Below are positions 1-11,583 of a stretch of DNA of 64,000 nt, piece by piece. The DNA lies in assembly GCA_026391315.1 (NCBI GenBank), contig JAPLDT010000102.1, forward strand, positions 1 to 64,000. Direction: 5' to 3'. The DNA comes from Bacteroidia bacterium (lineage in GTDB: Bacteria; Bacteroidota; Bacteroidia; Bacteroidales; Prolixibacteraceae). The translations under genes and the position numbers were made by a program. Below the pieces are notes generated by a model. The model ran no database searches and was not told the origin of the DNA. It was given only the letters and a program-made list of their open reading frames with translations. Positions within the stretch are counted from its first letter, which is position 1. Every line of letters begins with the position of its first letter.

Positions 1-752
1 AAAATAATATCCCAACAAATAATCAAGCTAAAAAAGATTCCGTCAATGCCATGCAAAAAGCGTTCTGGGAACAAATAGCTACAACCATGCGGGATTTCGA
101 TGAGCATCTGATGTTTGCCAGCGCCAACGAACCAAATGTTGGCGATGCAACACAAATGGCTGTTCTTTTATCTTATCATCAAACATTTATAAATGCCGTT
201 CGTTCTACAGGTGGCAAAAACGCATATCGTACCTTGGTCGTGCAAGGGCCATCAACCGATATTACAACGACAAATACTTTAATGAACACGTTGCCTACGG
301 ATGCGGCCACCAATCGTATGATGGTAGAGATACACAATTATACACCTTTCCAATTTACAGCTTTGGACGGAGATGCATCCTGGGGTAAAATGTTTTACTA
401 CTGGGGTACCGGACATCATTCGACTATTGAACCCGATCGCAATGCGACATGGGGGGAAGAAAGTGACCAAAATATAGGTTTTGATTACATGAAATCTAAA
501 TTTGTTGACAAGGGTATTCCTGTGCTAATGGGAGAATATGGCGCTTACAGACGGGGTGGCTCTGCCAATGTTCCAAAAGATTTAGCAACACACAATGATG
601 CTGTGGATTATTGGATAACGTATGTAACCAAACAGGCAATAAGTCATGGACTTAAAACATTTTATTGGGATACGGGCGGAATTATTGATAGAAGAAATAA
701 TACTGTGCTGGATAAACGTTCACTTGATGCCATTATTGCAGGAGGTAAATAA
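1..752 (+). CDS. GH5 endo-beta-glucanase, C-terminal part (cut at window start)
   Basis: The reading frame is open from the first full codon at position 3, so the gene starts upstream and only about 250 C-terminal residues are present. Two GH5 signatures are visible: FASANEPN, with the acid/base Glu codon at 129-131, and VLMGEYGAYRR, with the nucleophile Glu codon at 534-536, followed by the FYWDTGG strand near the barrel end. GH5 enzymes of this kind cleave internal beta-1,4 bonds in cellulose, xyloglucan or mannan. In a run with GH31, GH3, GH42 and GH29 genes, backbone cleavage of a hemicellulose is the likely job. The subfamily cannot be fixed from this part. The next gene starts 44 bp downstream, which suggests one operon. 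Confidence 0.88.
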   Translation, partial: NNIPTNNQAKKDSVNAMQKAFWEQIATTMRDFDEHLMFASANEPNVGDATQMAVLLSYHQTFINAVRSTGGKNAYRTLVVQGPSTDITTTNTLMNTLPTDAATNRMMVEIHNYTPFQFTALDGDASWGKMFYYWGTGHHSTIEPDRNATWGEESDQNIGFDYMKSKFVDKGIPVLMGEYGAYRRGGSANVPKDLATHNDAVDYWITYVTKQAISHGLKTFYWDTGGIIDRRNNTVLDKRSLDAIIAGGK

Positions 753-796
753 ATGACATTTTTTAATTTTAACCTTGTTAGAAAAATAGATTCAAA

Positions 797-2392
797 ATGA
801 AATTAAATCGTTTCTTTTTAGTTACAATTACCCTGTTGGCAATGACTTCTGTTTTTGCACAAAGTAAAAAGAACAAAAGACCGGAGATGCCAGAAAGGGT
901 AATTAGTGTTGACTATAGTGTTGAAAATGGCACTATGAATACCATGTTTAAGCAATGTGTCGGAGCCGGCAGGGCTAATGAAGGACTTAGGGCCGACTGG
1001 CAACAACAGTTGGCGTATGTAAAAAAAGAATGTGATTTCAAGTACATCCGTATGCATGGACTGCTGACCGACGATATGGCAGTTTACACCGAAGACAACA
1101 AAGGAAATCCTCAATATAGCTACATGTACGTCGATGCATTATATGATTACCTGTTAAGTATCGGGATTAAGCCTTTTGTCGAACTTGGATTTATGCCATC
1201 AGCGCTCGCCAGCGGAAGTCGAACCATTTTTTGGTGGCGCGGCAATGTTACTCCCCCAAAAGATTATAAAAAATGGGAAGATTTCATTCGCAATCTTACA
1301 CAGCATTTCACCGAACGATACGGGAAAGATGAAGTAAAGACCTGGTATTTTGAAGTTTGGAATGAACCTAATTTGTCGCCTGGTTTTTGGACCGGTACAC
1401 AAGAGGAATATTTCAAATTGTATCAATACAGTGCAAAGGCCATCAAAAGTGTAAACCCTGATTATAAGGTTGGTGGACCTGGAACGGCTGGCGCTGCCTG
1501 GGAGAGTGAAATGATAGCGTTTTGTGATAAAAACAATATCCCAATCGATTTTATCAGCACCCATTCGTATGGCGTCAAGCAGGGATTTCTTGATGAATAT
1601 GGCAACGGTGGCACAGTACTGAGTAAAGATCCAATGAGCGTTAGTGGCGATGTGCTTCAATCCCGCAAAGAGATTGCCGCTTCTGTTAAACCGAATCTGG
1701 AGTTGCATTATACCGAATGGAGTTCGTCTTACACTCCTGCCGATCCTGTTCACGATAGTTATCATGAAGCCGCGTACATCTTGGAAAAAATCAAACAGGT
1801 CGGAAATGCGGCCAATTCAATGTCGTACTGGGTATTTACCGATATTTTTGAAGAATCAGGTCCCCGCTTCACACCTTTTCATGGCGGATTCGGATTACTC
1901 ACCATTCAAGGTATTCCAAAATCGGCGTTTTATGCATACCAGTTTATGAATAAACTCGGGAAAACTGAACTGACAAATACCGATACGCGTTCGTGGGCAA
2001 GCAAAACCGATAATGGCGGTATCCAACTGCTATGTTGGGATTTCACCAACACGCATCCAGGCGATTCCGTTAATAATCAGGTCTATTATATAAAGGACTT
2101 GCCATCAAAATCAAAAGGTAAAGTGAAAGTAGAAATAGCTCATGTGCCGGCAGGAAAATATACATTGGAGATTTATAAAGTAGGCTATCGTGTTAATGAC
2201 GCCTACACCAGTTATTTGGATATGGGTAAGCCAAAGCAACTTAACAAGCAGCAGGTTGAGGAATTGAAGAGAAATAATGATGGTTCTCCCGTTGCAACTG
2301 AAGCAATTGAGATTAAGCCGAATACTGCCTTTTCAAAAGAGCTTGATATTCGGGAAAATGATGTTTTCTTACTGAATTTGATAATGAAATGA
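797..2392 (+). CDS. GH39-family beta-xylosidase-like glycosidase, secreted
   Basis: 531 residues starting with a signal peptide (MKLNRFFLVTITLL...SVFAQ). The TIM-barrel core shows the GH39 pattern WNEPN with acid/base Glu190 and HYTEWSSSY with nucleophile Glu307, followed by a C-terminal beta-sandwich. GH39 members are mostly retaining beta-xylosidases or alpha-L-iduronidases. The dense carbohydrate neighbourhood favours the xylosidase or a related exo-activity. It lies 44 bp after the GH5 gene and 83 bp before the GH42-like gene with no terminator seen, so it is probably co-transcribed. Family assignment is firm; the substrate is inferred. Confidence 0.88.
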   Translation: MKLNRFFLVTITLLAMTSVFAQSKKNKRPEMPERVISVDYSVENGTMNTMFKQCVGAGRANEGLRADWQQQLAYVKKECDFKYIRMHGLLTDDMAVYTEDNKGNPQYSYMYVDALYDYLLSIGIKPFVELGFMPSALASGSRTIFWWRGNVTPPKDYKKWEDFIRNLTQHFTERYGKDEVKTWYFEVWNEPNLSPGFWTGTQEEYFKLYQYSAKAIKSVNPDYKVGGPGTAGAAWESEMIAFCDKNNIPIDFISTHSYGVKQGFLDEYGNGGTVLSKDPMSVSGDVLQSRKEIAASVKPNLELHYTEWSSSYTPADPVHDSYHEAAYILEKIKQVGNAANSMSYWVFTDIFEESGPRFTPFHGGFGLLTIQGIPKSAFYAYQFMNKLGKTELTNTDTRSWASKTDNGGIQLLCWDFTNTHPGDSVNNQVYYIKDLPSKSKGKVKVEIAHVPAGKYTLEIYKVGYRVNDAYTSYLDMGKPKQLNKQQVEELKRNNDGSPVATEAIEIKPNTAFSKELDIRENDVFLLNLIMK

Positions 2393-2475
2393 AACCTTCA
2401 TGAGCAAAAGCTCGCCAAAGAACATGAAAATTGGTGAGGGTTCCATGTGGCCTTAAAAAAACAAATTATATACTG

Positions 2476-4521
2476 ATGAAACCAAACAAGATTAGAATTT
2501 TGCTTCTGGTTGCAATTTCTCTATTTTTTAGCTTCGCTCTGAACGCGCAGGTATTGTATGTTGGAGCCAATTATCATCCCCATGATGACAAGAATCTTGA
2601 AAAAATCAAAAGTGACATTCAGTTGATGAAAGCTGCCGGACTTAACGCTGTCAGGATGGGGCATTTAGCCTGGGACAGCTACGAGCCATCGGATGGACAA
2701 TTTGATTTTGAGTGGTTTGACAAGGTGATGGACATGATGAATCAAGCCGGAATTAAAGTGATTCTGGATATTGCTGTTAGGCCTGCACCCATGTGGTTAC
2801 ACTATAAATATCCATCCATAGACGTTGTGGATAAAAATAGTGATGTGCAGTATCCGAACCATCGTTACATGGAAGATATTGGCGATCCGATGTATCAACA
2901 ATATGCCTTGCGCTTTGCTGATGCACTTACAAAACGGTATGGAAAACATCCGGCCCTGGTGGCTTTCGGCGTAGATAATGAATCCGGCGATGGTCCTATT
3001 TCTTATTCAGAAACTGCTAAAAGAAGGTTCATCGTTTGGCTGAGGAATAAATATTCAAACCTTGATAATTTAAACAAAGCGTGGGCTACCCAACGCTGGT
3101 CGAGAAGATTTAACCAATTTGAGGAAATTGGATTCCCGGTGGCAACCCATACCAATGATGTGCCGGAAAGGATGCTCGATTTCAGGCGTTTTGTTTCGGA
3201 TGAAATCAATCAATTCCTTTTTAAAGTCATTGATAAGATCAATACAAATGCACCAAACGCATTGGTGAACACAAATGCCTGGTATTACAGTCCATTGAAA
3301 TATTTTGATTATTCACAGATTGCCTATTCAGGCAAAATGACCCGTGAAGGTTGCGGTTTTTATCCCGGAACAACATTAACTACCAATTGGGGTGTAATGA
3401 ATGCTTTGTTCGGTATCTCGCGTATTCAATTCGAAAGCACAAACCCTTTCTGGTGCAGCGAGTTTACAACCATGACGGCTGTTCCAAACGCTATCAGGAA
3501 ACAGGCGTATTCTACATTAATGTATGGCAACCAGATGGTTTGTGGCTGGACCTGGCAAAGCATGCATTCAGGTGAAGAACAATATCTGGAGGGAATGGTT
3601 GATTGGGATGGAATACCAAACCGTAAATATGATGAATACAAAAAAATAGCAACCGAGTTTAAAAAAATTGAGAAGTATTTCCCTTATAAAGTTCAGTCCG
3701 AAGTGGCTTTGGCTTTTTCTTTCCCCAGCCAGATAGCAAGCAGTTCTTTCCCTGAGCAACAAGAAAACCAGCTTCAGGCATGTTATAATTTATTCTATTT
3801 CCGTAATATGGATTCGCGGGTGGTGGAGATCAGCAGAAGTCCCTTGAATTACAAGCTATTGATTGTTCCAGGTGTTACTGTAATGGATGAAACAACTGCC
3901 ACCAAAATTCGAGATTTTGTCAAAAATGGAGGAACAGTTATCATGACCAGCAATTCGGCTGTTGTTGACGAAACAGGAAAGGTATTTGCTTCTACACATC
4001 CCGGCCGGTTAAGCGATGTATTCGGAATACGGGTTGGAAGTTTTGAAGAAACAGAAACGATAAATGAAATATCCCGGAAATCGTATAAAGGCAAAAAGAT
4101 CGAGTTTACTTATAAAGGGAAAGCAATTGATACGGAATCGGCCCGTTTTGATATTATTGATCCCAAAGGTGCTGAAGTTATTGGCAATTTAACCAGTCTT
4201 GATAAGGATTATCCTATTATAACTTCCAATAAATATGGCAAAGGTCGGGCAATTTATGTTGGCTTACCTGCAAAAGGTGAGGTGCTCGGCAGTTTAATTG
4301 ACGACCTGATTGTTGAGCTTGGCATTAAAAAAGGACCTGAGGTGCCTTCAGGAGTAATGGCACGTCAAATAGACAAGAACCATTTCTTATACCTGAATGT
4401 AAGCCGTGAACCGAAGGAAATAAAAATGAGCAGCAAAGCGAAGAGTATTCTTTTCGATAAAGACTACTCAGGCAACTTTACCATAGCACCTTATGAGCCG
4501 GAGTTTATTGAAATTAAATAA
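2476..4521 (+). CDS. GH42-like beta-galactosidase, secreted
   Basis: 681 residues from the ATG at 2476, chosen because it opens directly into a signal peptide (KIRILLLVAISLFF...LNAQ); an in-frame ATG at 2431 would add 15 residues before it. The N-terminal TIM barrel has the GH42 layout: YHP near the first strand and VDNESGDG with probable acid/base Glu169. The usual nucleophile motif E-x-Q-x-G is absent; the best candidate is Glu329 in WCSEFTT. A class-I-amidotransferase-like middle domain (LLIVPGVTVMDE) and a small C-terminal beta domain follow. It differs clearly from the canonical GH42 at 9471-11558, so specificity may differ. The next ATG comes one base after this stop codon. Confidence 0.8.
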   Translation: MKPNKIRILLLVAISLFFSFALNAQVLYVGANYHPHDDKNLEKIKSDIQLMKAAGLNAVRMGHLAWDSYEPSDGQFDFEWFDKVMDMMNQAGIKVILDIAVRPAPMWLHYKYPSIDVVDKNSDVQYPNHRYMEDIGDPMYQQYALRFADALTKRYGKHPALVAFGVDNESGDGPISYSETAKRRFIVWLRNKYSNLDNLNKAWATQRWSRRFNQFEEIGFPVATHTNDVPERMLDFRRFVSDEINQFLFKVIDKINTNAPNALVNTNAWYYSPLKYFDYSQIAYSGKMTREGCGFYPGTTLTTNWGVMNALFGISRIQFESTNPFWCSEFTTMTAVPNAIRKQAYSTLMYGNQMVCGWTWQSMHSGEEQYLEGMVDWDGIPNRKYDEYKKIATEFKKIEKYFPYKVQSEVALAFSFPSQIASSSFPEQQENQLQACYNLFYFRNMDSRVVEISRSPLNYKLLIVPGVTVMDETTATKIRDFVKNGGTVIMTSNSAVVDETGKVFASTHPGRLSDVFGIRVGSFEETETINEISRKSYKGKKIEFTYKGKAIDTESARFDIIDPKGAEVIGNLTSLDKDYPIITSNKYGKGRAIYVGLPAKGEVLGSLIDDLIVELGIKKGPEVPSGVMARQIDKNHFLYLNVSREPKEIKMSSKAKSILFDKDYSGNFTIAPYEPEFIEIK

Positions 4522-4522
4522 C

Positions 4523-6604
4523 ATGAAAAGGTATTTTTTGTGTGGATTCATTCTTTCCGTGTGTTCTATCGGTTTTAACTATGCTCAGACAAAAGCTCCG
4601 ACTCCTTGTGGTCCAGTTCCAACTGAAAATCAGATGCGTTGGCAGGAAATGGAGTATTATGCTTTTGTTCATTTTTCCTTAAATACTTACACAAACCAGT
4701 CGTGGGGATTTGGAAATGAGGATGTCAAACTGTTTAATCCCAAAGAATCGGATTGCCGTCAGTGGGCGCGTATTTGCAAAGAAGCCGGTATGAAGGGAAT
4801 CATCATTACAGCAAAGCACCACTGTGGTTTTTGTCTGTGGCCATCGAAATATACTGAGTATTCAGTAAAAAATACTCCATGGAAAAATGGCAAGGGTGAT
4901 ATGGTTCGCGAAATGGCCGATGCCTGTAAAGAATATGGATTGAAATTGGGAATATATTTGTCGCCTTGGGACAGAAATAGCAAAGATTACGGAAAACCGG
5001 AATACATCACGTATTTCCGTAATCAGCTTACCGAACTTCTCACCAACTACGGACCAATTTTCGAAGTGTGGTTTGACGGGGCTAATGGAGGCGACGGATA
5101 TTATGGCGGGGCCAATGAAGTCCGTAAAATTGACCGTACTACTTATTACGACTGGAAAAATACTTATGCGATGATTCGCAAGTTGCAACCCAATATTGTG
5201 ATTTGGAACGACGGCGGAGACCGTGGCGACTTGCGCTGGGTAGGTACCGAAGAAGGTTATGTTGGCGAAACTAACTGGAGTTTGCTGAATGCCACCGGAG
5301 AAGTTCCTTGGGGAATGTTGCATTACGGCGTTGAAGATGGGGATTCGTGGGTGCCGGCCGAAGTAAACACTTCCATCCGTCCCGAATGGTTCTATCACCC
5401 GAATGAGGACAGCAAAGTAAAAACAGTTCCTTTTTTGATGGAAACATACTATAATTCCATTGGGCATAACGGCTCATTGTTGCTCAACTTCCCGATTATG
5501 CCAAACGGTTTGATCCATCCGAACGACGAAAAAGCAGCTCTTGAATTTGGTAAAGCTGTGAAGGAATCATTTGCAGTAAACCTTGCCGAAAAAATGAAAG
5601 CAGAAGCTTCCAATATTCGTGGAAATGCAAAAGAATTTGGCGCAGCTATGGCAATAGATAGCAATAAAGACACCTATTGGGCTACTGATGACAATGTAAC
5701 AAAAGAATCGTTGACCATAGATTTTGGGAAACCAACCTTGTTCAACCGTTTCATGGCCCAGGAATATATCCGTTTGGGACAACGGGTGAAAGCCTTCACT
5801 CTTGAAGCGCTTGTGGATGGAAACTGGAAAGAACTGGCTAAAGCAACGACCATCGGTTACAAACGGATTCTTCGTTTTCCGAGTGTTAAAGCAAAAAAGA
5901 TCCGTTTCAATATCACCGATTCCAAAAGTTGCCCGGTCATTTCCAATATCGGAGTTTACAATGCACCGGTATTTCTACATGCGCCATCAATTGCCAGAAA
6001 TCAATCGGGCGAAGTTACTCTGACCACCAATGACATAGGGCCTATTTTTTACTATACCCTGGATGGCAGTGTACCAACCACGAAATCATCTATTTACGGC
6101 GCACCTTTTTCTGCAGACGGGAAAGTAGAGGTAAAAGCAATCGCTTACGATCCGGCATCGGGTAAAAGCAGCTCGGTTGGCCATGAAAAATTTGATATTT
6201 CAAAAAAGAATTGGAAAATATTCGGCATAAATGATGAAAACGCAAGCAAAATATTGGACGGAAACACATCTACCGTATGGCACAAACGCGGTAACAAAAT
6301 TATGCCATTTGGTTTAGTTATCGATTTAGGGAACAACTACAATGTTAGTGGGTTCAAATATCTGCCGGAACAGAACAGATGGAGTTCTGGAATCATAACT
6401 AACTACCAGTTCTATGTTTCAGTCGACAACAAAGAATGGAAATTGGTGAGCGAAGGCGAATTTTCAAACATTAAAAATAACCCGGTTTGGCAAATCAAGA
6501 ATTTTTCACCGGTAAAAGCCCGCTTCATCAAGATTTCGGCTTTGAAGAATACTTCGAACGATGATGTTGCAGGCTATGCCGAAGTGGATGTGATTACAAA
6601 TTGA
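4523..6604 (+). CDS. GH29 alpha-L-fucosidase with two F5/8-type C domains
   Basis: 693 residues with a signal peptide (MKRYFLCGFILSVCSIGFNYAQ). The start at 4523 follows the upstream TAA by a single base, which suggests translational coupling. Residues 25-350 form the GH29 catalytic domain, with TAKHHCGFCLWPS and EVWFDGANG, where Asp185 is the expected nucleophile. A first discoidin-like (F5/8 type C) domain covers about 355-480, a chitobiase-C-like strand set (YYTLDGSVPTT) about 490-555, and a second discoidin-like domain about 565-690. GH29 enzymes remove terminal alpha-L-fucose; the extra domains probably bind glycans. In this cluster the likely substrate is a fucosylated side chain. Confidence 0.92.
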   Translation: MKRYFLCGFILSVCSIGFNYAQTKAPTPCGPVPTENQMRWQEMEYYAFVHFSLNTYTNQSWGFGNEDVKLFNPKESDCRQWARICKEAGMKGIIITAKHHCGFCLWPSKYTEYSVKNTPWKNGKGDMVREMADACKEYGLKLGIYLSPWDRNSKDYGKPEYITYFRNQLTELLTNYGPIFEVWFDGANGGDGYYGGANEVRKIDRTTYYDWKNTYAMIRKLQPNIVIWNDGGDRGDLRWVGTEEGYVGETNWSLLNATGEVPWGMLHYGVEDGDSWVPAEVNTSIRPEWFYHPNEDSKVKTVPFLMETYYNSIGHNGSLLLNFPIMPNGLIHPNDEKAALEFGKAVKESFAVNLAEKMKAEASNIRGNAKEFGAAMAIDSNKDTYWATDDNVTKESLTIDFGKPTLFNRFMAQEYIRLGQRVKAFTLEALVDGNWKELAKATTIGYKRILRFPSVKAKKIRFNITDSKSCPVISNIGVYNAPVFLHAPSIARNQSGEVTLTTNDIGPIFYYTLDGSVPTTKSSIYGAPFSADGKVEVKAIAYDPASGKSSSVGHEKFDISKKNWKIFGINDENASKILDGNTSTVWHKRGNKIMPFGLVIDLGNNYNVSGFKYLPEQNRWSSGIITNYQFYVSVDNKEWKLVSEGEFSNIKNNPVWQIKNFSPVKARFIKISALKNTSNDDVAGYAEVDVITN

Positions 6605-6658
6605 CAGAAAGCCTGGTATGTTATGAAGGAATTTTATAAAAGAAAATGAGAGAGCTAA

Positions 6659-8497
<1,839 letters not shown>

Positions 8498-8539
8498 ACA
8501 ATAGCGTGTGTCTAATATTCAGATGATTAGAATGAAATT

Positions 8540-9430
8540 ATGAAGATTAATAAACACAACTGTTTTTCACTGCTTTATACGTTAGCATTTAGTGTGCTAG
8601 TTTCCCAACAAGTATTGGCTCAGAAGCAAAAAGTCTCCTGTATAGGCAACAGTATTACATACGGGTATGATCTGCCAAATCCATTGATCCAGAGCTATCC
8701 GGGTCAGTTGCAGGTATTATTAGGGACAACGGGATGGGAGGTCGGAAACTTCGGAGATAGTGGACGCACAATGCTAAAAGCCGGCGGGTATTCTTACTGG
8801 GATTCCCAGCGGTATAAAGATGTCCTGGCCTCTAGCCCGATTGTTGTGATGATTGAATTGGGCACCAACGATTCGAAACGATGGCTTTGGGACTTGAAGG
8901 GCACAGAGTTTAAAAGTGATTATAAGGAAATGGTGCAATCGATTCAAAACCTTCCCTCGAAACCGGAAATCTGGATCGGACTACTTATCCCCGGCGAAAA
9001 GGCAGATTGGGATATTTTTAATTCCTATATTAAAGATAAGGTAAACCCAAAGATAAAAGAGATAGCATTGGAAAGGGGCTTGGGCCTGATTGACCTGTAC
9101 ACCGAACTGGATAAGAACAAGCCTGAATGGTATCTTGCCGACCATGTGCATCCTTCGGTTTCCGGGGCCGGGATAATTGCCCGGAAAGTCAAAGAGATGC
9201 TTCTGATGTCAAAGCCGGAGATAAGCTATGCAAACGGAAAGGTAACTGCTCCGGATGGAGATGATTACCAATGGTATTTGGACGGTGTGCCTGTCGCATC
9301 CGGGAATAGCGGAAAACTAAAGGAAATGGTTGTGACTACAATAGGCAACTATAAGGTTTCGGTTAAGTTAAGTGTGAATAACGAAACGCGCATTGTTTCG
9401 AAGGAATTGAACGTGTCGGTGTTAAACTGA
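8540..9430 (+). CDS. SGNH/GDSL esterase with C-terminal Ig-like domain, secreted
   Basis: 296 residues with a signal peptide ending near VLAQKQK. SGNH blocks are all visible: CIGNSITYG (Ser38), NFGDSGRT (oxyanion Gly), IELGTNDS (Asn) and LADHVHPS (Asp201, His204). Residues from about 230 form a short beta-rich tail (YQWYLDGVPVASG) that resembles Ig/PKD-like modules of Bacteroidota surface proteins. Deacetylation of plant glycans is the usual role of this class in degradation loci. It lies 42 bp after the two-domain esterase, making three esterase active sites in adjacent genes. Confidence 0.87.
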   Translation: MKINKHNCFSLLYTLAFSVLVSQQVLAQKQKVSCIGNSITYGYDLPNPLIQSYPGQLQVLLGTTGWEVGNFGDSGRTMLKAGGYSYWDSQRYKDVLASSPIVVMIELGTNDSKRWLWDLKGTEFKSDYKEMVQSIQNLPSKPEIWIGLLIPGEKADWDIFNSYIKDKVNPKIKEIALERGLGLIDLYTELDKNKPEWYLADHVHPSVSGAGIIARKVKEMLLMSKPEISYANGKVTAPDGDDYQWYLDGVPVASGNSGKLKEMVVTTIGNYKVSVKLSVNNETRIVSKELNVSVLN

Positions 9431-9470
9431 AGAGGTTCCAAAACTAAAGTAAATGTAACAATATAGGATT

Positions 9471-11558
9471 ATGAAGCAGTGTTTAGTTGTATTAATAACA
9501 ATAATGATTTCCGGAATGGCTGTGAAATCGCAGGATGCCAACCGTTTTTTCCCGGAGAAAGACCTGGTTACAACCGGAATTTATTATTATCCCGAACATT
9601 GGAACGAAAACCAGTGGGAACGTGATATAAAGAAAATTGCCGATATGGGCTTTGAGTTTGTTCACCTTGCCGAGTTTGCCTGGTTTAAAATGGAACCCGA
9701 AGAAGGCAGATTTGACTTTGCCTGGCTCGATAAAGTGGTAAACCTTTGTGCTAAGTATAACCTTAAGGTGCTGATGTGTACTCCCTCGGCAACTACACCT
9801 ACATGGATGCGCATAAATTACCCCGAAACTTTTATTATGGATGGCCATTACATACGCGCAGAGAATGGAACGCGCGGGTTAGAATCCTTAACTAATCCCA
9901 AATACCGGATGTTCGTGGGAAAAATTGTTGCCGAAATGGCCAAACGCTATGGTCAGGATAAAAATGTGATTGGCTGGCAACTCGACAACGAGCCACCTGC
10001 ACTTCCCGATTATAGTCCATCATCGCAGGAAGCTTTTAGGCAATGGTTAAAAAACAAATATAAATCTATCGACGTATTGAATTCAGCCTGGGGTGCAGCC
10101 TTTTGGAGTCAGTGGTTCAATAGTTTTGACCAGGTTATCATTCCCAATACCAACCTGGTGGGCTGGTGGGGCAACAACCCTCATGCCCTGCTCGATTTTA
10201 AACGTTACCTGGCCGATGCGGAGGCCGAATTTCTCGATTTTCAGGCAACAACTTTGCGGAATTACATTTCCAGGAACCAATACATTACCACTAATTATAC
10301 TGCAGTTTGTACAGGAGCTGACCCAAGAAGAACCAGGAAAATGGATTTTGCATCCTACACAGCCTATCCCAATGGAGGCAGCAATAATATTGGCGACCAA
10401 GGCTTTCGTTTGGGAAACAGCAAAGTTATCTTATTCGCTTCTGAATATTACAAATCGGTTGGCGGTGTTTCAGGAGTGATGGAAATGCAACCCGGACCGG
10501 TAAACTGGGGTGGTTACAACCCTCTTCTGTTACCGGGCACGGTGCGTATGTGGTTGTACCATAGCTTCGCCGCCGGTGGTAAACTCGCTTGCTCCTATCG
10601 TTTCCGTCAGATTTTGTATAGCTCGGAACAATACCATGCAGGCGTAATTCAGACCGATGGCGTGACACCTTCACCGGGTGGGGAAGATTATATCCAATTC
10701 ATGAAGGAAATCAAAGAGCTTAGAAAACAGTACAAACCGGATGCGAAAATGCCTGAAAAACTCGCTGCCCGCTCGACGGCCATACTCTGGAACCTCGAAA
10801 ATTACTGGACTATCGACAGGCAAAAACAAACCTTCCAATGGGACGCGTGGAACTATCCGGTTAAGTTCCTTGAAATGACAAAATCGTTGGGCGCTCCTAC
10901 GGATGTGATTCCCGAAACTGCCGATTTCTCGAAATATAAATTTCTTGTAGTTCCGGCGTATGAATTGGCCGATTCGGCTCTGGTAAAGAAATGGAGCGAT
11001 TATGCGACAAACGGAGGACATTTGATCATTACCTGCCGCACGGCAACCAAAGATCGTGCCGGCCATTTTTGGGAAGGTGAATCGGCTGCTCCAATATCAG
11101 GGCTTATTGGAGCGCATATAAAAGCAACAGATATGCTTTCGGCTTATTCCAAAGGCGATATCCTGATGAAATCGGACCACTACACCTGGAATAATTGGGC
11201 TGATCTTCTTCAACCCGATAATAATAGCACTGAGGTCCTTGCCATATACAACAACCAGTTTTACAAAGGCAATGCTGCAGTTGTAAAACGCAAGGTTGGT
11301 AAAGGCTCCGTAACCTATATCGGTGTGGATACCGACGATTCAAAACTTGAAAAGAACATACTGCGGGATATTTACACGAATGCCGGGGTTACCACCGAAG
11401 ATTACCCCGAGGGCATATATGTTTACTGGCGCGACGGATTTTATATTGCAGTAAATTATTCTTCGGATAATTATACAATGAACCTACCTCTATCTGCCAA
11501 AATATTGGTTGGTGAAAGTGTATTGAAACCTGCAGGCGTATTGGTTTGGAATGAATAA
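9471..11558 (+). CDS. GH42 beta-galactosidase, secreted
   Basis: 695 residues with a signal peptide (CLVVLITIMISGMAVKSQ). Canonical GH42: YYYPEHWNENQWERD near the start, GWQLDNEPP with acid/base Glu174 and MEMQPGPVNWG with nucleophile Glu338. The amidotransferase-like trimerisation domain (FLVVPAYELAD) and a C-terminal beta domain follow, so the length matches the family. It hydrolyses terminal beta-galactosides, here probably galactosyl side chains released from hemicellulose. Unlike the related gene at 2476 it keeps both catalytic motifs in classic form. Confidence 0.92.
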   Translation: MKQCLVVLITIMISGMAVKSQDANRFFPEKDLVTTGIYYYPEHWNENQWERDIKKIADMGFEFVHLAEFAWFKMEPEEGRFDFAWLDKVVNLCAKYNLKVLMCTPSATTPTWMRINYPETFIMDGHYIRAENGTRGLESLTNPKYRMFVGKIVAEMAKRYGQDKNVIGWQLDNEPPALPDYSPSSQEAFRQWLKNKYKSIDVLNSAWGAAFWSQWFNSFDQVIIPNTNLVGWWGNNPHALLDFKRYLADAEAEFLDFQATTLRNYISRNQYITTNYTAVCTGADPRRTRKMDFASYTAYPNGGSNNIGDQGFRLGNSKVILFASEYYKSVGGVSGVMEMQPGPVNWGGYNPLLLPGTVRMWLYHSFAAGGKLACSYRFRQILYSSEQYHAGVIQTDGVTPSPGGEDYIQFMKEIKELRKQYKPDAKMPEKLAARSTAILWNLENYWTIDRQKQTFQWDAWNYPVKFLEMTKSLGAPTDVIPETADFSKYKFLVVPAYELADSALVKKWSDYATNGGHLIITCRTATKDRAGHFWEGESAAPISGLIGAHIKATDMLSAYSKGDILMKSDHYTWNNWADLLQPDNNSTEVLAIYNNQFYKGNAAVVKRKVGKGSVTYIGVDTDDSKLEKNILRDIYTNAGVTTEDYPEGIYVYWRDGFYIAVNYSSDNYTMNLPLSAKILVGESVLKPAGVLVWNE

Positions 11559-11583
11559 TTAAAACAAAAAAATATTTTTTCTT

